A stretch of DNA of 64,000 nt from an uncultured Clostridia bacterium (GCA_934281605.1 CAKQXD010000012.1:4851-68850), one strand, 5' to 3'; positions 16,346 to 25,341 are shown, counted from the stretch's first letter. Notes: generated by a model from the letters alone, not told the origin. Translations and numbers: made by a program.

Positions 16346-16371
16346 TAAAAAAGAGGCTATAAAAGCCCCTT
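16346..16371 (-). terminator. Intrinsic terminator after the unknown gene following bsh
   Basis: AGGGGC and GCCTCT (16365-16370 and 16352-16357) pair around a TTTTATA loop and are followed by six T on the minus strand. Confidence 0.82.
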
Positions 16372-16382
16372 TAAATATCTCT

Positions 16383-16412
16383 GTTTTGCCATCGGATCTC
16401 GCCTTCGTTTAT
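16383..16412 (-). pseudogene. Remnant of a bile salt hydrolase 3' end
   Basis: 27 of 30 bases match 16861-16890, the 3' end of the intact bsh gene. On the minus strand the remnant still reads INEGEIRWQN, exactly the last part of the intact enzyme, with a stop a few codons later. It lies directly behind the unrecognised gene 16416-16838, so that gene sits between an intact and a fossil copy of the bsh tail. Confidence 0.8.
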
Positions 16413-16415
16413 ATC

Positions 16416-16838
16416 CTATTTCCAAATATTATGTTTTTTATAAAAAGAAGCATCATAGGGATTATAGGTAATAACAACTTCAAAATCATTTTCCCAGTGA
16501 GGATCGCCACATACCGAAATAGTCTGAGCCTCCAGATTTAAACGCTTCAACCCTTCACAAACATCCTCGTGAATGCGTTTCATATCATAATTCATCATAT
16601 CTTCAAAGGAATCAGCAACGGGTTTCACAACACTGACACGCTGCAAGGTATCTTGAAACACAAGACCAATACAATACACGCCTTCCATTCCATGAATCGT
16701 ATGAGGAGAACCTACTCCCCCTAATACAAAATCAGCTCCATTTCGTTCTTCTCGCGCACCCGTATAATAAGAACTCTGTTTAAATTCCTCAAAAGTGTAC
16801 TTCCTGTTTAATTTCAAATCATTATCTATGATCAACAT
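16416..16838 (-). CDS. Hypothetical protein between bsh and a bsh remnant
   Basis: 140 residues, no recognised family. It is soluble-looking, with mixed alpha/beta character, and has features such as FVLGGVGSPHTIHGMEGVYC, a SVVKPVADSFEDMMNYDMKR helix region and ISVCGDPHWENDFEVVIT near the end. Start ATG preceded by GAGGTGA, which overlaps the end of bsh; the two genes are seven bases apart and likely co-transcribed. Base composition is more AT-rich than its neighbours, and a fossil bsh tail follows it, suggesting it arrived by insertion or gene rearrangement. Confidence 0.7.
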   Translation of the reverse strand: MLIIDNDLKLNRKYTFEEFKQSSYYTGAREERNGADFVLGGVGSPHTIHGMEGVYCIGLVFQDTLQRVSVVKPVADSFEDMMNYDMKRIHEDVCEGLKRLNLEAQTISVCGDPHWENDFEVVITYNPYDASFYKKHNIWK

Positions 16839-16845
16839 AGTGACA

Positions 16846-17844
16846 TCACCTCACACCTCCGTTTTGCCATCTAATTTCGCCTTCGTTTATGATCGGATAC
16901 CGAATCAGCTGATCGGAATCCAGATTTTCCCGACGCATGTCCACCGCCGTGATCTGATGATTATTGTATGTCGTATAGTAGTAAATCCCTTTCGTAGCAT
17001 TGCAGCACGACGTATAGATCGTAAACTCGTACTTTCCATCAGCGACCTCACAGCATCCCCGCTGCTGCTCCACAGAACCCAGTATATGAAAAAACTGACT
17101 TACACTCTCGTTCTCACTTTCACCTGAGATGGAGCTGAGTTTCGTGAATGCGACCTTAACAAATCTGGACTGACTGGAAAGATCGCCGGGGATTCCCAGC
17201 GCTCCCATTCCCCGGCTATAGGCATCAAGCTGCAAATTTTCTGCAAAGAGGTTTGCCGGCTGTTTTCGGGATGCGCCAGCATAGTTATTCAATGCAAAGA
17301 GCTGCATGGGGAACGGCGGATTATTGGTGAGAACACCGACCGGATTATCATAAACATGCAGTTCATCCTGCATCGATTCCACCACGATACATTCCTCCTG
17401 ATCCGCTATCATCCAGTGAAGCTGTGCGGCCGGAAGCTGATCGCTGAAAGGTGTTTTCGTCAGTCTCATGTTCGCGATTTTTCTCTTTGCCTCAGCCACC
17501 GATGCACATTGACCGAGAATCCAGGGAATAAACTCAAACTGCGCCACCTGTACCGCATCCGTTTCCTTTGCAGAAACCACATCTTCGTATACCGCATTGC
17601 CCACAAAGTTAAGTCCCGCCATGCCTAATCCCTTTTCATTGACCGCATCATAATACAGCGGATAATCGTCTGACACAAACGCCATTCCAATCATGGCATA
17701 ATGAGACTTTACCGTCCCCGCATCCCGGAACTGAAACCCATAGTTCCTCGGCGTTACCGTGATCTCCTCTCCATAGGAGAACTCATAATCAAGAGTTCTG
17801 CCTATATAAAAGTCTTTTGTTCTATAAGTTACTGCTGTGCACAT
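16846..17844 (-). CDS. bsh: Bile salt hydrolase (choloylglycine hydrolase)
   Basis: 332 residues of the Ntn-hydrolase penicillin V acylase/BSH family. The N-terminal MCTAVTY gives the nucleophile Cys2 (initiator Met removed); GRTLDYEFSYGE supplies Arg and Asp of the active site (about residues 16-19), GLGMAGLNF the oxyanion Asn (about 79), VLTNNPPFPMQL the second Asn (about 170) and SRFVKVAF the conserved Arg (about 223). It deconjugates glycine- or taurine-conjugated bile acids in the cytoplasm. No signal peptide. Ribosome site AAAGGGGT. Presence suggests a vertebrate gut habitat. Specificity between BSH and penicillin acylase is inferred from these residues. Confidence 0.92.
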   Translation of the reverse strand: MCTAVTYRTKDFYIGRTLDYEFSYGEEITVTPRNYGFQFRDAGTVKSHYAMIGMAFVSDDYPLYYDAVNEKGLGMAGLNFVGNAVYEDVVSAKETDAVQVAQFEFIPWILGQCASVAEAKRKIANMRLTKTPFSDQLPAAQLHWMIADQEECIVVESMQDELHVYDNPVGVLTNNPPFPMQLFALNNYAGASRKQPANLFAENLQLDAYSRGMGALGIPGDLSSQSRFVKVAFTKLSSISGESENESVSQFFHILGSVEQQRGCCEVADGKYEFTIYTSCCNATKGIYYYTTYNNHQITAVDMRRENLDSDQLIRYPIINEGEIRWQNGGVR

Positions 17845-18055
17845 GTTTTGTACCCCTTTGTTTGAATTACAGATTACCTGTCTTCAGTATACCATAGAGC
17901 CGGTCCTGGCGATAGAGCGCGTTTTTCAACTATAGTTTGGCCCGTCCCTCGTTTCGTGATTCTCCATGCTTAAAGATTTCATGGATGGAGCCTGAATATT
18001 ATGTTATCGTAAATATATTCAAATAAACAGATTGTAAAACAACGAGGATAGCACT

Positions 18056-18289
18056 ATGGAAAATCAGAAGAAGAAAACTATAAAATCAGTCGTTATTGCT
18101 GTCATCATCACACTGCTGTTTTCGGCAGGCATTGTATATCTTGGAAGTCGAACCATCCTGGAGGATGAATATTACCGGGGATACGATGCCGGCTATCAGG
18201 ACGGCGAATCCAACGGATACGATATCGGTACAAACGATGGCTACTATGACGGATACAATGCAGCAAAGAAGCAGCTGCAGGAGAACTAG
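18056..18289 (+). CDS. Small single-pass membrane protein with tandem Gly-x3 repeats
   Basis: 77 residues. A basic start (KKKTIK) and one membrane helix (SVVIAVIITLLFSAGIVYLG) are followed by an outward-facing or periplasm-side tail in which glycine recurs every fourth residue at least seven times (GYDAGYQDGESNGYDIGTND then GYYDGYNAAKK). The Gly-x3 spacing recalls the deca-GX3 motif of Yae1-type proteins, but here it is Tyr/Asp-rich and membrane-anchored. Start ATG follows a modest GAGG site. An inverted repeat TCCATG-n11-CATGGA lies upstream at about 17965-17987. No function known. Confidence 0.65.
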   Translation: MENQKKKTIKSVVIAVIITLLFSAGIVYLGSRTILEDEYYRGYDAGYQDGESNGYDIGTNDGYYDGYNAAKKQLQEN

Positions 18290-18464
18290 TGAAATCTTGT
18301 TTATAACCGGATTTGCTATCTGAGGCTCTTTTTTTCATAAAAAAGACAGCTACATTTCTGCAGCCACCCCAACATTTTTTACAGAACCAGCAAATCGCGC
18401 CCTGCGCTCTTTGGAGAATCAGGCAGTCTTTGAACCGTTCAAATCCCCTCAGCTCTTAAAGTAA

Positions 18465-18503
18465 GGAAATAAAAAACCGTCCTGATGGACGGCTTTTATT
18501 TCC
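18465..18503. terminator. Terminator of the tRNA operon (works in both directions)
   Basis: CCGTCC/GGACGG stem (18477-18482 and 18487-18492) with a four-base loop, flanked by A and T runs and an outer GGAAATAAAA/TTTTATTTCC arm, so it can terminate either strand. It directly follows the fMet tRNA. The stretch 18290-18464 holds nothing else I can assign. Confidence 0.9.
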
Positions 18504-18504
18504 T

Positions 18505-18580
<76 letters not shown>

Positions 18581-18625
18581 ATATCATTATTCAGTTATGT
18601 AAGCTGCACCTTGTTGCCTGAGTAT

Positions 18626-18714
18626 TGGTGCCGGAGACCGGGGTCGAACCGGTACGATCGGTAAGGATCGCAGGATTTTAAGTCCTGTGCGTCTGCCAAT
18701 TCCGCCACTCCGGC
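18626..18714 (-). tRNA. tRNA-Leu (TAA)
   Basis: 89 nt with long variable arm. Acceptor GCCGGAG pairs with CTCCGGC; anticodon loop CTTAAAA gives TAA; T arm GGTTCGACCCC; encoded CCA. Confidence 0.96.
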
Positions 18715-18719
18715 AAAAT

Positions 18720-18753
18720 ATAATCTGAAGTCGCTTTTACGACTTCAGATTAT
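18720..18753. repeat. Perfect 14-bp inverted repeat between tRNA-Asn and tRNA-Leu
   Basis: ATAATCTGAAGTCG, six-base loop, CGACTTCAGATTAT. In the transcript it would form a stable hairpin just before tRNA-Leu. It lacks a proper T run, so it is more likely a processing or attenuation element than a full terminator. Confidence 0.75.
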
Positions 18754-18758
18754 TTAAT

Positions 18759-18833
<75 letters not shown>

Positions 18834-18865
18834 ATATTAGGTTGCGCTTCGTAACGACAAGAATT

Positions 18866-18894
18866 ATTATATAGTAACACGCCCTCCACGTCAA
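18866..18894 (-). promoter_or_regulatory. Strong sigma-A promoter of the tRNA operon
   Basis: TTGACG (18889-18894), 17-base spacer, TATAAT (18866-18871) on the minus strand, about 30 bases before tRNA-Asn. Confidence 0.9.
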
Positions 18895-18997
18895 CCTATT
18901 TTTCAAAAAAACTTTAATTTTTTTCGATATTTTTTATCGCATTTTTTTGCAAGTTTATTCTTGATTTTAATTCGCTTTTTGTCTCAATTTTTGCGTC

Positions 18998-20305
18998 TTA
19001 TTTTTTGCCAAAACGCTTTACGAGCCCCTTGCGTTTTTCCTTCGGTTCGTCAGCGTTTTCCGCAGCAGGATCCGCCGATTCTTCCGAAAGCTCCCCCGCA
19101 TCGTCCTTTGCATCAGAAGGCACTGCATCCGCCATCTTGTCGGCGTCGCCCGTGTCGATATGCTCCGGCTCCATAAGCTCCGGTTCTTCCTCTTCCAGCT
19201 TCTTATCCTCTTCCTGGATCTCTTCCAGATGCTGCTGGTGTTCCTCTTCCATAGCTGCTTCGATCAGCTTGATCTTTTCACGATATTTTCTGGTGTTTTC
19301 CCGGTCGCCTTCATCCTCATAAATCGCCATCAGTTCTTTCATAGTTTCCAGATGGCTTCCGTTGAGCTGAAGCACCTTGCGGAATGCGCTGACAGCTTCA
19401 GACCGTCGACCTGTCATTTCATAGGCAACGCCCAGATAGTAGTGGAGCGGCCACCAGTCATTGAAACGGCTGGTCAGGAACGGTTCCAGAAGGCTGATAC
19501 CGTCTTCGTATTTTCCCGCTGTGATCTCATTGCAGCCAGCCTCGATCTGACGCGGCTCCGTGATCTGATCCAGTCTCTTGCGGATTTCCTTCTTATCCTT
19601 ATTATTGTGACTAAAACGCATGAATTCACGCCACGTAATATCCGCCTTGGCATACAGACCCAGATTCAGGTATGCGTAGCCCAGGTAGTAATACCCCTGC
19701 GCAAACCGAGGATGGGTTTCTACCAGCAGTTCAAACCAGTCCAGAGACTCCGCCTTGAATCTGCCTACGTATTCCTCATTTCTGCTGTGAAGATACATGG
19801 CCCGGCAGGCTCTCGCATAACTGTACATGCTGTGGAGATAGTTGTACTGCATACACAGGGACGCACGGAAGTGGATGCAGGCATTGTCCATATCACCGCG
19901 TTCTGCAGCGTCTCTGCCTTCCTTCATCATACCTTCGTACAGCTTGTAGTTGTACAGCTTTTTCAGGATCGCTACATAGTCCTTCGTATGTTTGAAATGC
20001 GGGTCGCATCCCATGACCCACGCCATGTTTTCCGCCAGTACCAGCATATCGATACCTTCGCCGCCTGCAAAATCCTTGATTTCCTTTTTACGAAGCGGGA
20101 TCGGCACGCCGCGCATCAGATCCCCCGCCTTGGATTTCTGCATAAATTCCTCGGAAAATTCCACGAATACGAACTTGTTCAGATACTTTCTGAAATACTT
20201 TCCGATCCGGTCTTCCCGAAGCTGGATATCGCATTCCTCCCGCGGTCTGATAACAGTTCTGGTGATTCCCATGGTCTGGGCTATACTTTTCTTTTCTTTG
20301 CTCAT
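18998..20305 (-). CDS. TPR-repeat protein with acidic linker and basic tail, unknown function
   Basis: 435 residues, no signal peptide and no membrane helix. Residues about 125-345 contain tetratricopeptide-like helix pairs (ACIHFRASLCMQYNYLHSM, GYYYLGYAYLNLGLYAKAD, HYYLGVAYEMTGRRSEAVSA). Residues about 345-420 are highly acidic (DKKLEEEEPELMEPEHIDTG), and the chain ends in a basic patch (EKRKGLVKRFGKK). Probably a scaffold. Start ATG follows AGAGGT. It is 18 bases behind a radical SAM gene and ends the long housekeeping run. The AT-rich stretch 18895-18997 holds only weak AT palindromes. Confidence 0.72.
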   Translation of the reverse strand: MSKEKKSIAQTMGITRTVIRPREECDIQLREDRIGKYFRKYLNKFVFVEFSEEFMQKSKAGDLMRGVPIPLRKKEIKDFAGGEGIDMLVLAENMAWVMGCDPHFKHTKDYVAILKKLYNYKLYEGMMKEGRDAAERGDMDNACIHFRASLCMQYNYLHSMYSYARACRAMYLHSRNEEYVGRFKAESLDWFELLVETHPRFAQGYYYLGYAYLNLGLYAKADITWREFMRFSHNNKDKKEIRKRLDQITEPRQIEAGCNEITAGKYEDGISLLEPFLTSRFNDWWPLHYYLGVAYEMTGRRSEAVSAFRKVLQLNGSHLETMKELMAIYEDEGDRENTRKYREKIKLIEAAMEEEHQQHLEEIQEEDKKLEEEEPELMEPEHIDTGDADKMADAVPSDAKDDAGELSEESADPAAENADEPKEKRKGLVKRFGKK

Positions 20306-20323
20306 ACTCTACCTCTCAGAGCG

Positions 20324-21196
20324 TTACAGGGCTCTGAACCTTTCATCCTTAAACATATTGTGATTTTCCATCGCCGTTCTCAAAGTATTCATCATAGCTT
20401 CTTTATCTTCAGGCAGGTTTCCTCTGAGGGAGACGTAATTAGATGCGTGATTGCTTCGCAGCACGCAGGTCCTGGACACATCGGCATGCTCCAGCATCAG
20501 AAGCGTTTCCGCCATGATTTCCTCCGGAGTAAGCAGTGTTAAAGTACCTTCTTCGATTTCCTTCGCCATCGGAACGTTCGGCTCCACGATCAGCGTCAGA
20601 AGCCCCACGTAAGACGGCTGCATTTCCGTGATCATCGTGCCGGTTTCGATCGCATGATCTTCCCAGCCTTCCCGTCCTGCAAGTCCGGAAATAAACGTAA
20701 CGGAAGACTTCATTCCACAGGCTTCCACCTTCTTCACGCCGTCGATGATCTGCTGGCGAGTCTCGCCCTTGCAGATTGCCTTTAACACCTTGTCGCTGCC
20801 GGATTCTGCACCTACATAAACCATGGTCAGCCCGGCGTCATACAGTTCCTTCATCTCGTCATCCGTCTTCTTGATGATGTCGCTTCCCCTTCCATAAATG
20901 GAGACGCGCTCGCATTCCGGGAAGTTTTCTTTGATATAGTTCAGGATCGGCATCAGACGGGCGTTGGAAAGCGCCATGGCGTCGCCGTCACACAGAAAGA
21001 TCCGCGGCACGCTGCGGTACTGCGCTCTTGCCCATGCCAGGTCTTCCAGCACCTCTTCCAGCTTCCGCACCCGGAACTTCTTGTTTTTAAACATCTTACA
21101 GAACGTACATTTGTTGTGGGTACATCCGATGGTCACCTGCACCAGCAGGCTGTACGCCTCGCTTGGAGGTCTGTAAATATCTCCTTCGTATCTCAT
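20324..21196 (-). CDS. Radical SAM protein, unknown substrate
   Basis: 290 residues. The [4Fe-4S] cysteines are C25, C30 and C33 in TIGCTHNKCTFCKMF, i.e. C-x4-C-x2-C instead of the usual C-x3-C-x2-C. The spacing and the following MFKNKKFRVR, FLCDGDAMAL, VSIYGRG and MVYVGAESGSDKVLKA segments fit the COG1032-like branch of B12-independent radical SAM enzymes. S-adenosylmethionine would be cleaved to a 5'-deoxyadenosyl radical; target not known. It lies 31 bp behind argS and 18 bp before the TPR protein. Confidence 0.82.
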   Translation of the reverse strand: MRYEGDIYRPPSEAYSLLVQVTIGCTHNKCTFCKMFKNKKFRVRKLEEVLEDLAWARAQYRSVPRIFLCDGDAMALSNARLMPILNYIKENFPECERVSIYGRGSDIIKKTDDEMKELYDAGLTMVYVGAESGSDKVLKAICKGETRQQIIDGVKKVEACGMKSSVTFISGLAGREGWEDHAIETGTMITEMQPSYVGLLTLIVEPNVPMAKEIEEGTLTLLTPEEIMAETLLMLEHADVSRTCVLRSNHASNYVSLRGNLPEDKEAMMNTLRTAMENHNMFKDERFRAL

Positions 21197-21227
21197 GCTG
21201 TTCTTACTCCTTTCCTCAGGCGGTCCC

Positions 21228-22940
21228 CTACATCTTCTCCGGCGCCTTCATGCCCAGAAGACCAAGACCGTTCTTAATAGCTGTCTGTACCGCCAGAACC
21301 AGCGCTACCTTCGCCGTCTTTTCCTTTTCATCCTCCACCAGAATATGCTCGTCGTGGTAGAACTTGTTGAATCCCTGTGCAATATCCACGATATGACGCG
21401 TCACAATGGATGGTTCATACTTTTCACCCGCTTCAGCAATCACCTCAGGCAGCGCGTACAGCAGCTTGATCAGATGATGTGCGCTTTCGCCGGTAATACA
21501 CGACGCGTCGAACCCCTCCTTTGCAGCCGACACCGTTTCTTCCCCGGCTCTGCGGAGAATACTGCAAGCTCTCGCGTGAGTGTACTGCACATACGGACCC
21601 GTCTCTCCCTCAAAGTTGAGCACCTTGTCCCAGGAGAACACGTAATCCTTGATTCTATAGTTGGACAGCTCGTTGAACACCACTGCTCCCACACCTACGT
21701 CGTGAGCCGTTTCGTCCACGTTTTCCGTCGTCACATTCTTTTCCAGAATGATCTGCTTGGTCTGCTCTACCGCTCTGTTGAGCACGGCTTCCAGGAACAC
21801 CACGCGTCCCTGACGAGTGGACATGGTGCCGTCTTCCATGCTTACCAGACCGAACGGTACATGAACGCAGTCCTTCGCCCAGTCGTAGCCCATCATCTCG
21901 ATGACCTTGAACCACTGCTGGAAATGCAGGTTCTGCTGGGATGCTACCACGTAAATATTCTTATAAAAATCATAGGTTTCCTTCCGGTATACGGCTGCCG
22001 CAATGTCTCTCGTAATGTAAAGAGTGGAGCCGTCGGACTTCTTGATCAGCGCCGGCGGCAGGTCGTATTCATCCAGCTTTACGATCTGGGCGCCGTTGTC
22101 CTCTACCAGCAGACCTTTTTCCTTCAGTTCATCCACGATCCGAGGCATTTTATCGGAATAGAAACTTTCGCCGTTATAGGAGTCGAAGGTGATTCCCAGC
22201 ATATCGTACACGCGGTTGAATTCCTTCAGGCTTTCCTCGCGGAACCACTTCCACAGTTCCACTTCCTCCGGTTCACCTTTTTCCAGCTTTGCAAAGATAG
22301 CGCGGGCTTCATCTTCCAGTGCCGGATCTTTCTCCGCTTCTACGTGGAACTTAGTGTAGTAGGACAGCAGAGACTTGATCGGTTCCCGAACAACGTCTTC
22401 TTTGTTACCCCATCTGCGATACGCACAGATCATCTTGCCGAACTGAGTGCCGTAGTCGCCCAGATGATTGATGCGGATCGTATCATATCCCAGAAAATCG
22501 TAAATTTTATAAATGGAATTTCCGATTACAGTGCTTCGAATATGTCCGATGTGGAACGGCTTTGCGATATTTGGAGAAGAGTATTCCACGATGACTTTCC
22601 TGCCCTGTCCCACGTCGCTTCTGCCGTAATCATCGCCTCTCGCAATGACCTCGGAAACTACCTCCTGCGCCATCTCTTCTCTGGACAGGAACATATTTAC
22701 ATAAGCGTTTACGTTTTCTACTTTTTCAAACACAGCCTCGCTGCCGATCGCCTCTGCCAGTGTCTGCGCGATCATCTGCGGAGCTTTGCGGAAAATCTTT
22801 GCCAGCTTGAAGCACGGGAACGCATAATCGCCCATCTTGCTATCAGCCGGAGTCTCGATCATTTCCATGATCTCATCCTTTTCCAAGCCCTCTACATGAG
22901 GCGCCAGGATTTCCGCGATTTTTTCTTTATAGCTGATCAT
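21228..22940 (-). CDS. argS: Arginyl-tRNA synthetase
   Basis: 570 residues, class I synthetase. The N-terminal Add1 domain is followed by the HIGH motif in KPFHIGHIRST (about residue 127), GDYGTQFGKM and the KMSKS equivalent in GTMSTRQGRVV (about 350), then the DALR anticodon-binding domain with ending KNGLGLLGMKAPEKM. Charges tRNA-Arg in the cytoplasm. It lies 25 bp behind mutS2, in the same run. Confidence 0.98.
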   Translation of the reverse strand: MISYKEKIAEILAPHVEGLEKDEIMEMIETPADSKMGDYAFPCFKLAKIFRKAPQMIAQTLAEAIGSEAVFEKVENVNAYVNMFLSREEMAQEVVSEVIARGDDYGRSDVGQGRKVIVEYSSPNIAKPFHIGHIRSTVIGNSIYKIYDFLGYDTIRINHLGDYGTQFGKMICAYRRWGNKEDVVREPIKSLLSYYTKFHVEAEKDPALEDEARAIFAKLEKGEPEEVELWKWFREESLKEFNRVYDMLGITFDSYNGESFYSDKMPRIVDELKEKGLLVEDNGAQIVKLDEYDLPPALIKKSDGSTLYITRDIAAAVYRKETYDFYKNIYVVASQQNLHFQQWFKVIEMMGYDWAKDCVHVPFGLVSMEDGTMSTRQGRVVFLEAVLNRAVEQTKQIILEKNVTTENVDETAHDVGVGAVVFNELSNYRIKDYVFSWDKVLNFEGETGPYVQYTHARACSILRRAGEETVSAAKEGFDASCITGESAHHLIKLLYALPEVIAEAGEKYEPSIVTRHIVDIAQGFNKFYHDEHILVEDEKEKTAKVALVLAVQTAIKNGLGLLGMKAPEKM

Positions 22941-22965
22941 AGTCCATCTCCTTCTTCTATGTTAC

Positions 22966-25335
22966 TCATCTTAATTTTACGACGGTCACGCCGTCTCCGC
23001 CCTCGTGGTAACTTCCCTTTCGGAAGCCCTTGACGTTTTTATTCCGTTTCAGCGCTTCCTGGATGCCTTTCCGCAGGATCCCTTCGCCGCGGCCGTGGAT
23101 GATCGTGACTTCTTCCAGACCGGAAATAAAGGCGTCGTCAATATATTTTTCCACATCCATCACCGCATCGTCAAGGCTTTTTCCCCGCACATCGGTGGAT
23201 GTGGATATGGTCTGTGCTTTTTTTCTGTAAAGACTGCCGTAGCTGGCCTTCTTCGGCTTCTTCTTTGCCGGCACATGATCGATGAGCATGATGTCTTTCA
23301 AGTTAACTTTGATTTTCATGATGCCCACCTGAACCTGCAGATCGCCCTTCTCATCCGGCAGCGAGATGATCTCTCCGTTCTGATCCATGGAGAGGATCTT
23401 TACCCGGTTGCCCAGCACCAGCTGCGAAGGATCCACCGGTTCCCGGCTGGTTTCCCGCTTGATGGAGCTTCGGTTTTTCTTCTCCAGCTCCCGTAGCCTG
23501 CGTCTGTTTTTATCGAAGGCAAGATTTCGCTCGCCCAGGCTCTCCAGCTTGGAAAGCTCTTTCAGCTCGTCCTTTACCTCGTTGGAAACCTGGCGGGCTT
23601 CCCGCACGATCTCGCGCGCCTGTTCTCTCGCTCGTTCCAGTTCTTTTTCTTTCTGCTTCTCGAATTTATGGATCTTCGCTTCCAGCTCTTCTCGCATCCG
23701 TTTCATCTCGATGTTCATGGCGATGGCTTCGTCCCGCTCTTCTTCTGCGATCTTCTTGTCCTCTTCCAAAGATGCGATCACATCTTCAAAGGCAATGTCG
23801 CCGCCCTCCAGCAGCTGCTTCGCCCGGTCGATGACGCCGTCCGCAAGTCCCAGCTTGCGGGAGATCTCGAAAGCATTGGATTTGCCCGGGATCCCGATGT
23901 TCAGCCGATACGTCGGGCTGAGAGTCTCCACATCGAATTCCATGGATGCATTCTGCACGCCGTCCGCAGAAATTGCATATTTTTTTAATTCTGTATAATG
24001 GGTCGTCGCAATGGAATAAGCTCCCTGTGCCGCGACTTTTTCCAGTACCGCGATAGCCAGAGCCGCCCCTTCCGTCGGGTCGGTTCCCGCACCCAGCTCA
24101 TCAAACAAGGTCAGGCTATGAGGCCCTGCTTCTTCTACGATCTCCACGATGGTTTTCATGTGAGAGGAGAAGGTTGACAGACTCTGCTCGATGCTCTGCT
24201 CATCTCCGATATCCGCAAAAATGTTATCGTACACCGGCACCCGGCTACCCGAATCGGCCGGGATATGAAGTCCTGCCTGTGCCATCAGAGACAACAGCCC
24301 GGCAGTCTTTAAGGTGACGGTCTTACCGCCGGTATTCGGTCCCGTAATGACCAGCGTCTGATAACCTTCACCCAGTGCGATATTGACCGGCACCACCTTT
24401 TCCGGATCGATCAGCGGATGTCTCGCCCGTTTCAGATCCAGGATGCCGTCCTGGTTGATCTCCGGTTCATCCGCTCCCATAGCGATGGAAAGTCTTCCCT
24501 TGGCCATAAAGAGATCCAGTTTGGTCAGCAGCACCTGATTGTTCTTTAAATCATGGTAATGCTCCGCCGTCCGTTCTGAAAGATCGGTCAGGATCCTGTT
24601 GATCTCCGCCTTTTCATCCAGCTCCAGCTGCCGCAGCTCATTGTTGAGATTCACCACAGCCTGCGGCTCGATAAACAAGGTTGCCCCGCTGCCGCTCTGG
24701 TCGTGAACGATTCCCGGCACGCGAGCCTTATGCTCCTGCTTGACCGGGATCACGTATCTGCCATTTCGCATGGTAACGATAGCGTCCTGCAGGATCGTCT
24801 TATTATCCGATGAATTGAGGATATGATTGACCTTTGCCTTGAGCGCTTCATTCTGCCGCACGATAGTTCTGCGGATGGTTCGAAGCTGCGGACTGGCATT
24901 GTCCGCCATCTCATCCTCAGAAATGATGCAGCGGTCGATTTCTTCTGACAGTTCTTTATGCACGGCGATCAGTTCCGCTATGGCAAACATCACCGGAAGT
25001 TCCGGCACATCGCCTTTTAAAAAGGATCGTACCCGCTCCGCCGTCTTCATGTTATAAAGGACTTTCAGCAGCTGTGCCATGGTAAGCGTACCGCCCTTGC
25101 GCGCCAGAGAAACAATCTCCTCAATATCATAAAAACCACCGACAGGTAATGGCCCTTTATATTGTATGAGTCTTACCGCTTCTGTGGTTTCCGTTTGGTG
25201 CTCCCGTATTTCAGACGCATCAAGATAAGGCAGCAGCTCTGAAATAACCTTTTTCGTCATCTCAGAGCCTGCCTGCTCTCGCAGCATTTCAATTATTTTA
25301 TTATATTCCAGTACATGTAACGTCTTTTCTTTCAT
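22966..25335 (-). CDS. mutS2: Endonuclease MutS2
   Basis: 789 residues. MutS core and clamp-like helices, then the ABC ATPase with Walker A GPNTGGKTVTLKTAG (about residue 335), a signature-like ELGAGTDPTEGAALA (about 412) and a long coiled coil (residues about 510-620, rich in E, K, R). The C-terminus is an Smr nuclease domain with STDVRGKSLDDAVMDVEKY and the HGRGEGILRKGI motif. In Firmicutes MutS2 acts on branched DNA and rescues collided ribosomes (family knowledge). No mismatch-recognition domain I, as expected. It follows zapA after six bases. Confidence 0.97.
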   Translation of the reverse strand: MKEKTLHVLEYNKIIEMLREQAGSEMTKKVISELLPYLDASEIREHQTETTEAVRLIQYKGPLPVGGFYDIEEIVSLARKGGTLTMAQLLKVLYNMKTAERVRSFLKGDVPELPVMFAIAELIAVHKELSEEIDRCIISEDEMADNASPQLRTIRRTIVRQNEALKAKVNHILNSSDNKTILQDAIVTMRNGRYVIPVKQEHKARVPGIVHDQSGSGATLFIEPQAVVNLNNELRQLELDEKAEINRILTDLSERTAEHYHDLKNNQVLLTKLDLFMAKGRLSIAMGADEPEINQDGILDLKRARHPLIDPEKVVPVNIALGEGYQTLVITGPNTGGKTVTLKTAGLLSLMAQAGLHIPADSGSRVPVYDNIFADIGDEQSIEQSLSTFSSHMKTIVEIVEEAGPHSLTLFDELGAGTDPTEGAALAIAVLEKVAAQGAYSIATTHYTELKKYAISADGVQNASMEFDVETLSPTYRLNIGIPGKSNAFEISRKLGLADGVIDRAKQLLEGGDIAFEDVIASLEEDKKIAEEERDEAIAMNIEMKRMREELEAKIHKFEKQKEKELERAREQAREIVREARQVSNEVKDELKELSKLESLGERNLAFDKNRRRLRELEKKNRSSIKRETSREPVDPSQLVLGNRVKILSMDQNGEIISLPDEKGDLQVQVGIMKIKVNLKDIMLIDHVPAKKKPKKASYGSLYRKKAQTISTSTDVRGKSLDDAVMDVEKYIDDAFISGLEEVTIIHGRGEGILRKGIQEALKRNKNVKGFRKGSYHEGGDGVTVVKLR

Positions 25336-25341
25336 TGCATG

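Noticed and set aside
21195..23033. 612-codon plus-strand open frame
   Set aside because: Antisense to argS; the composition is that of a shadow frame.
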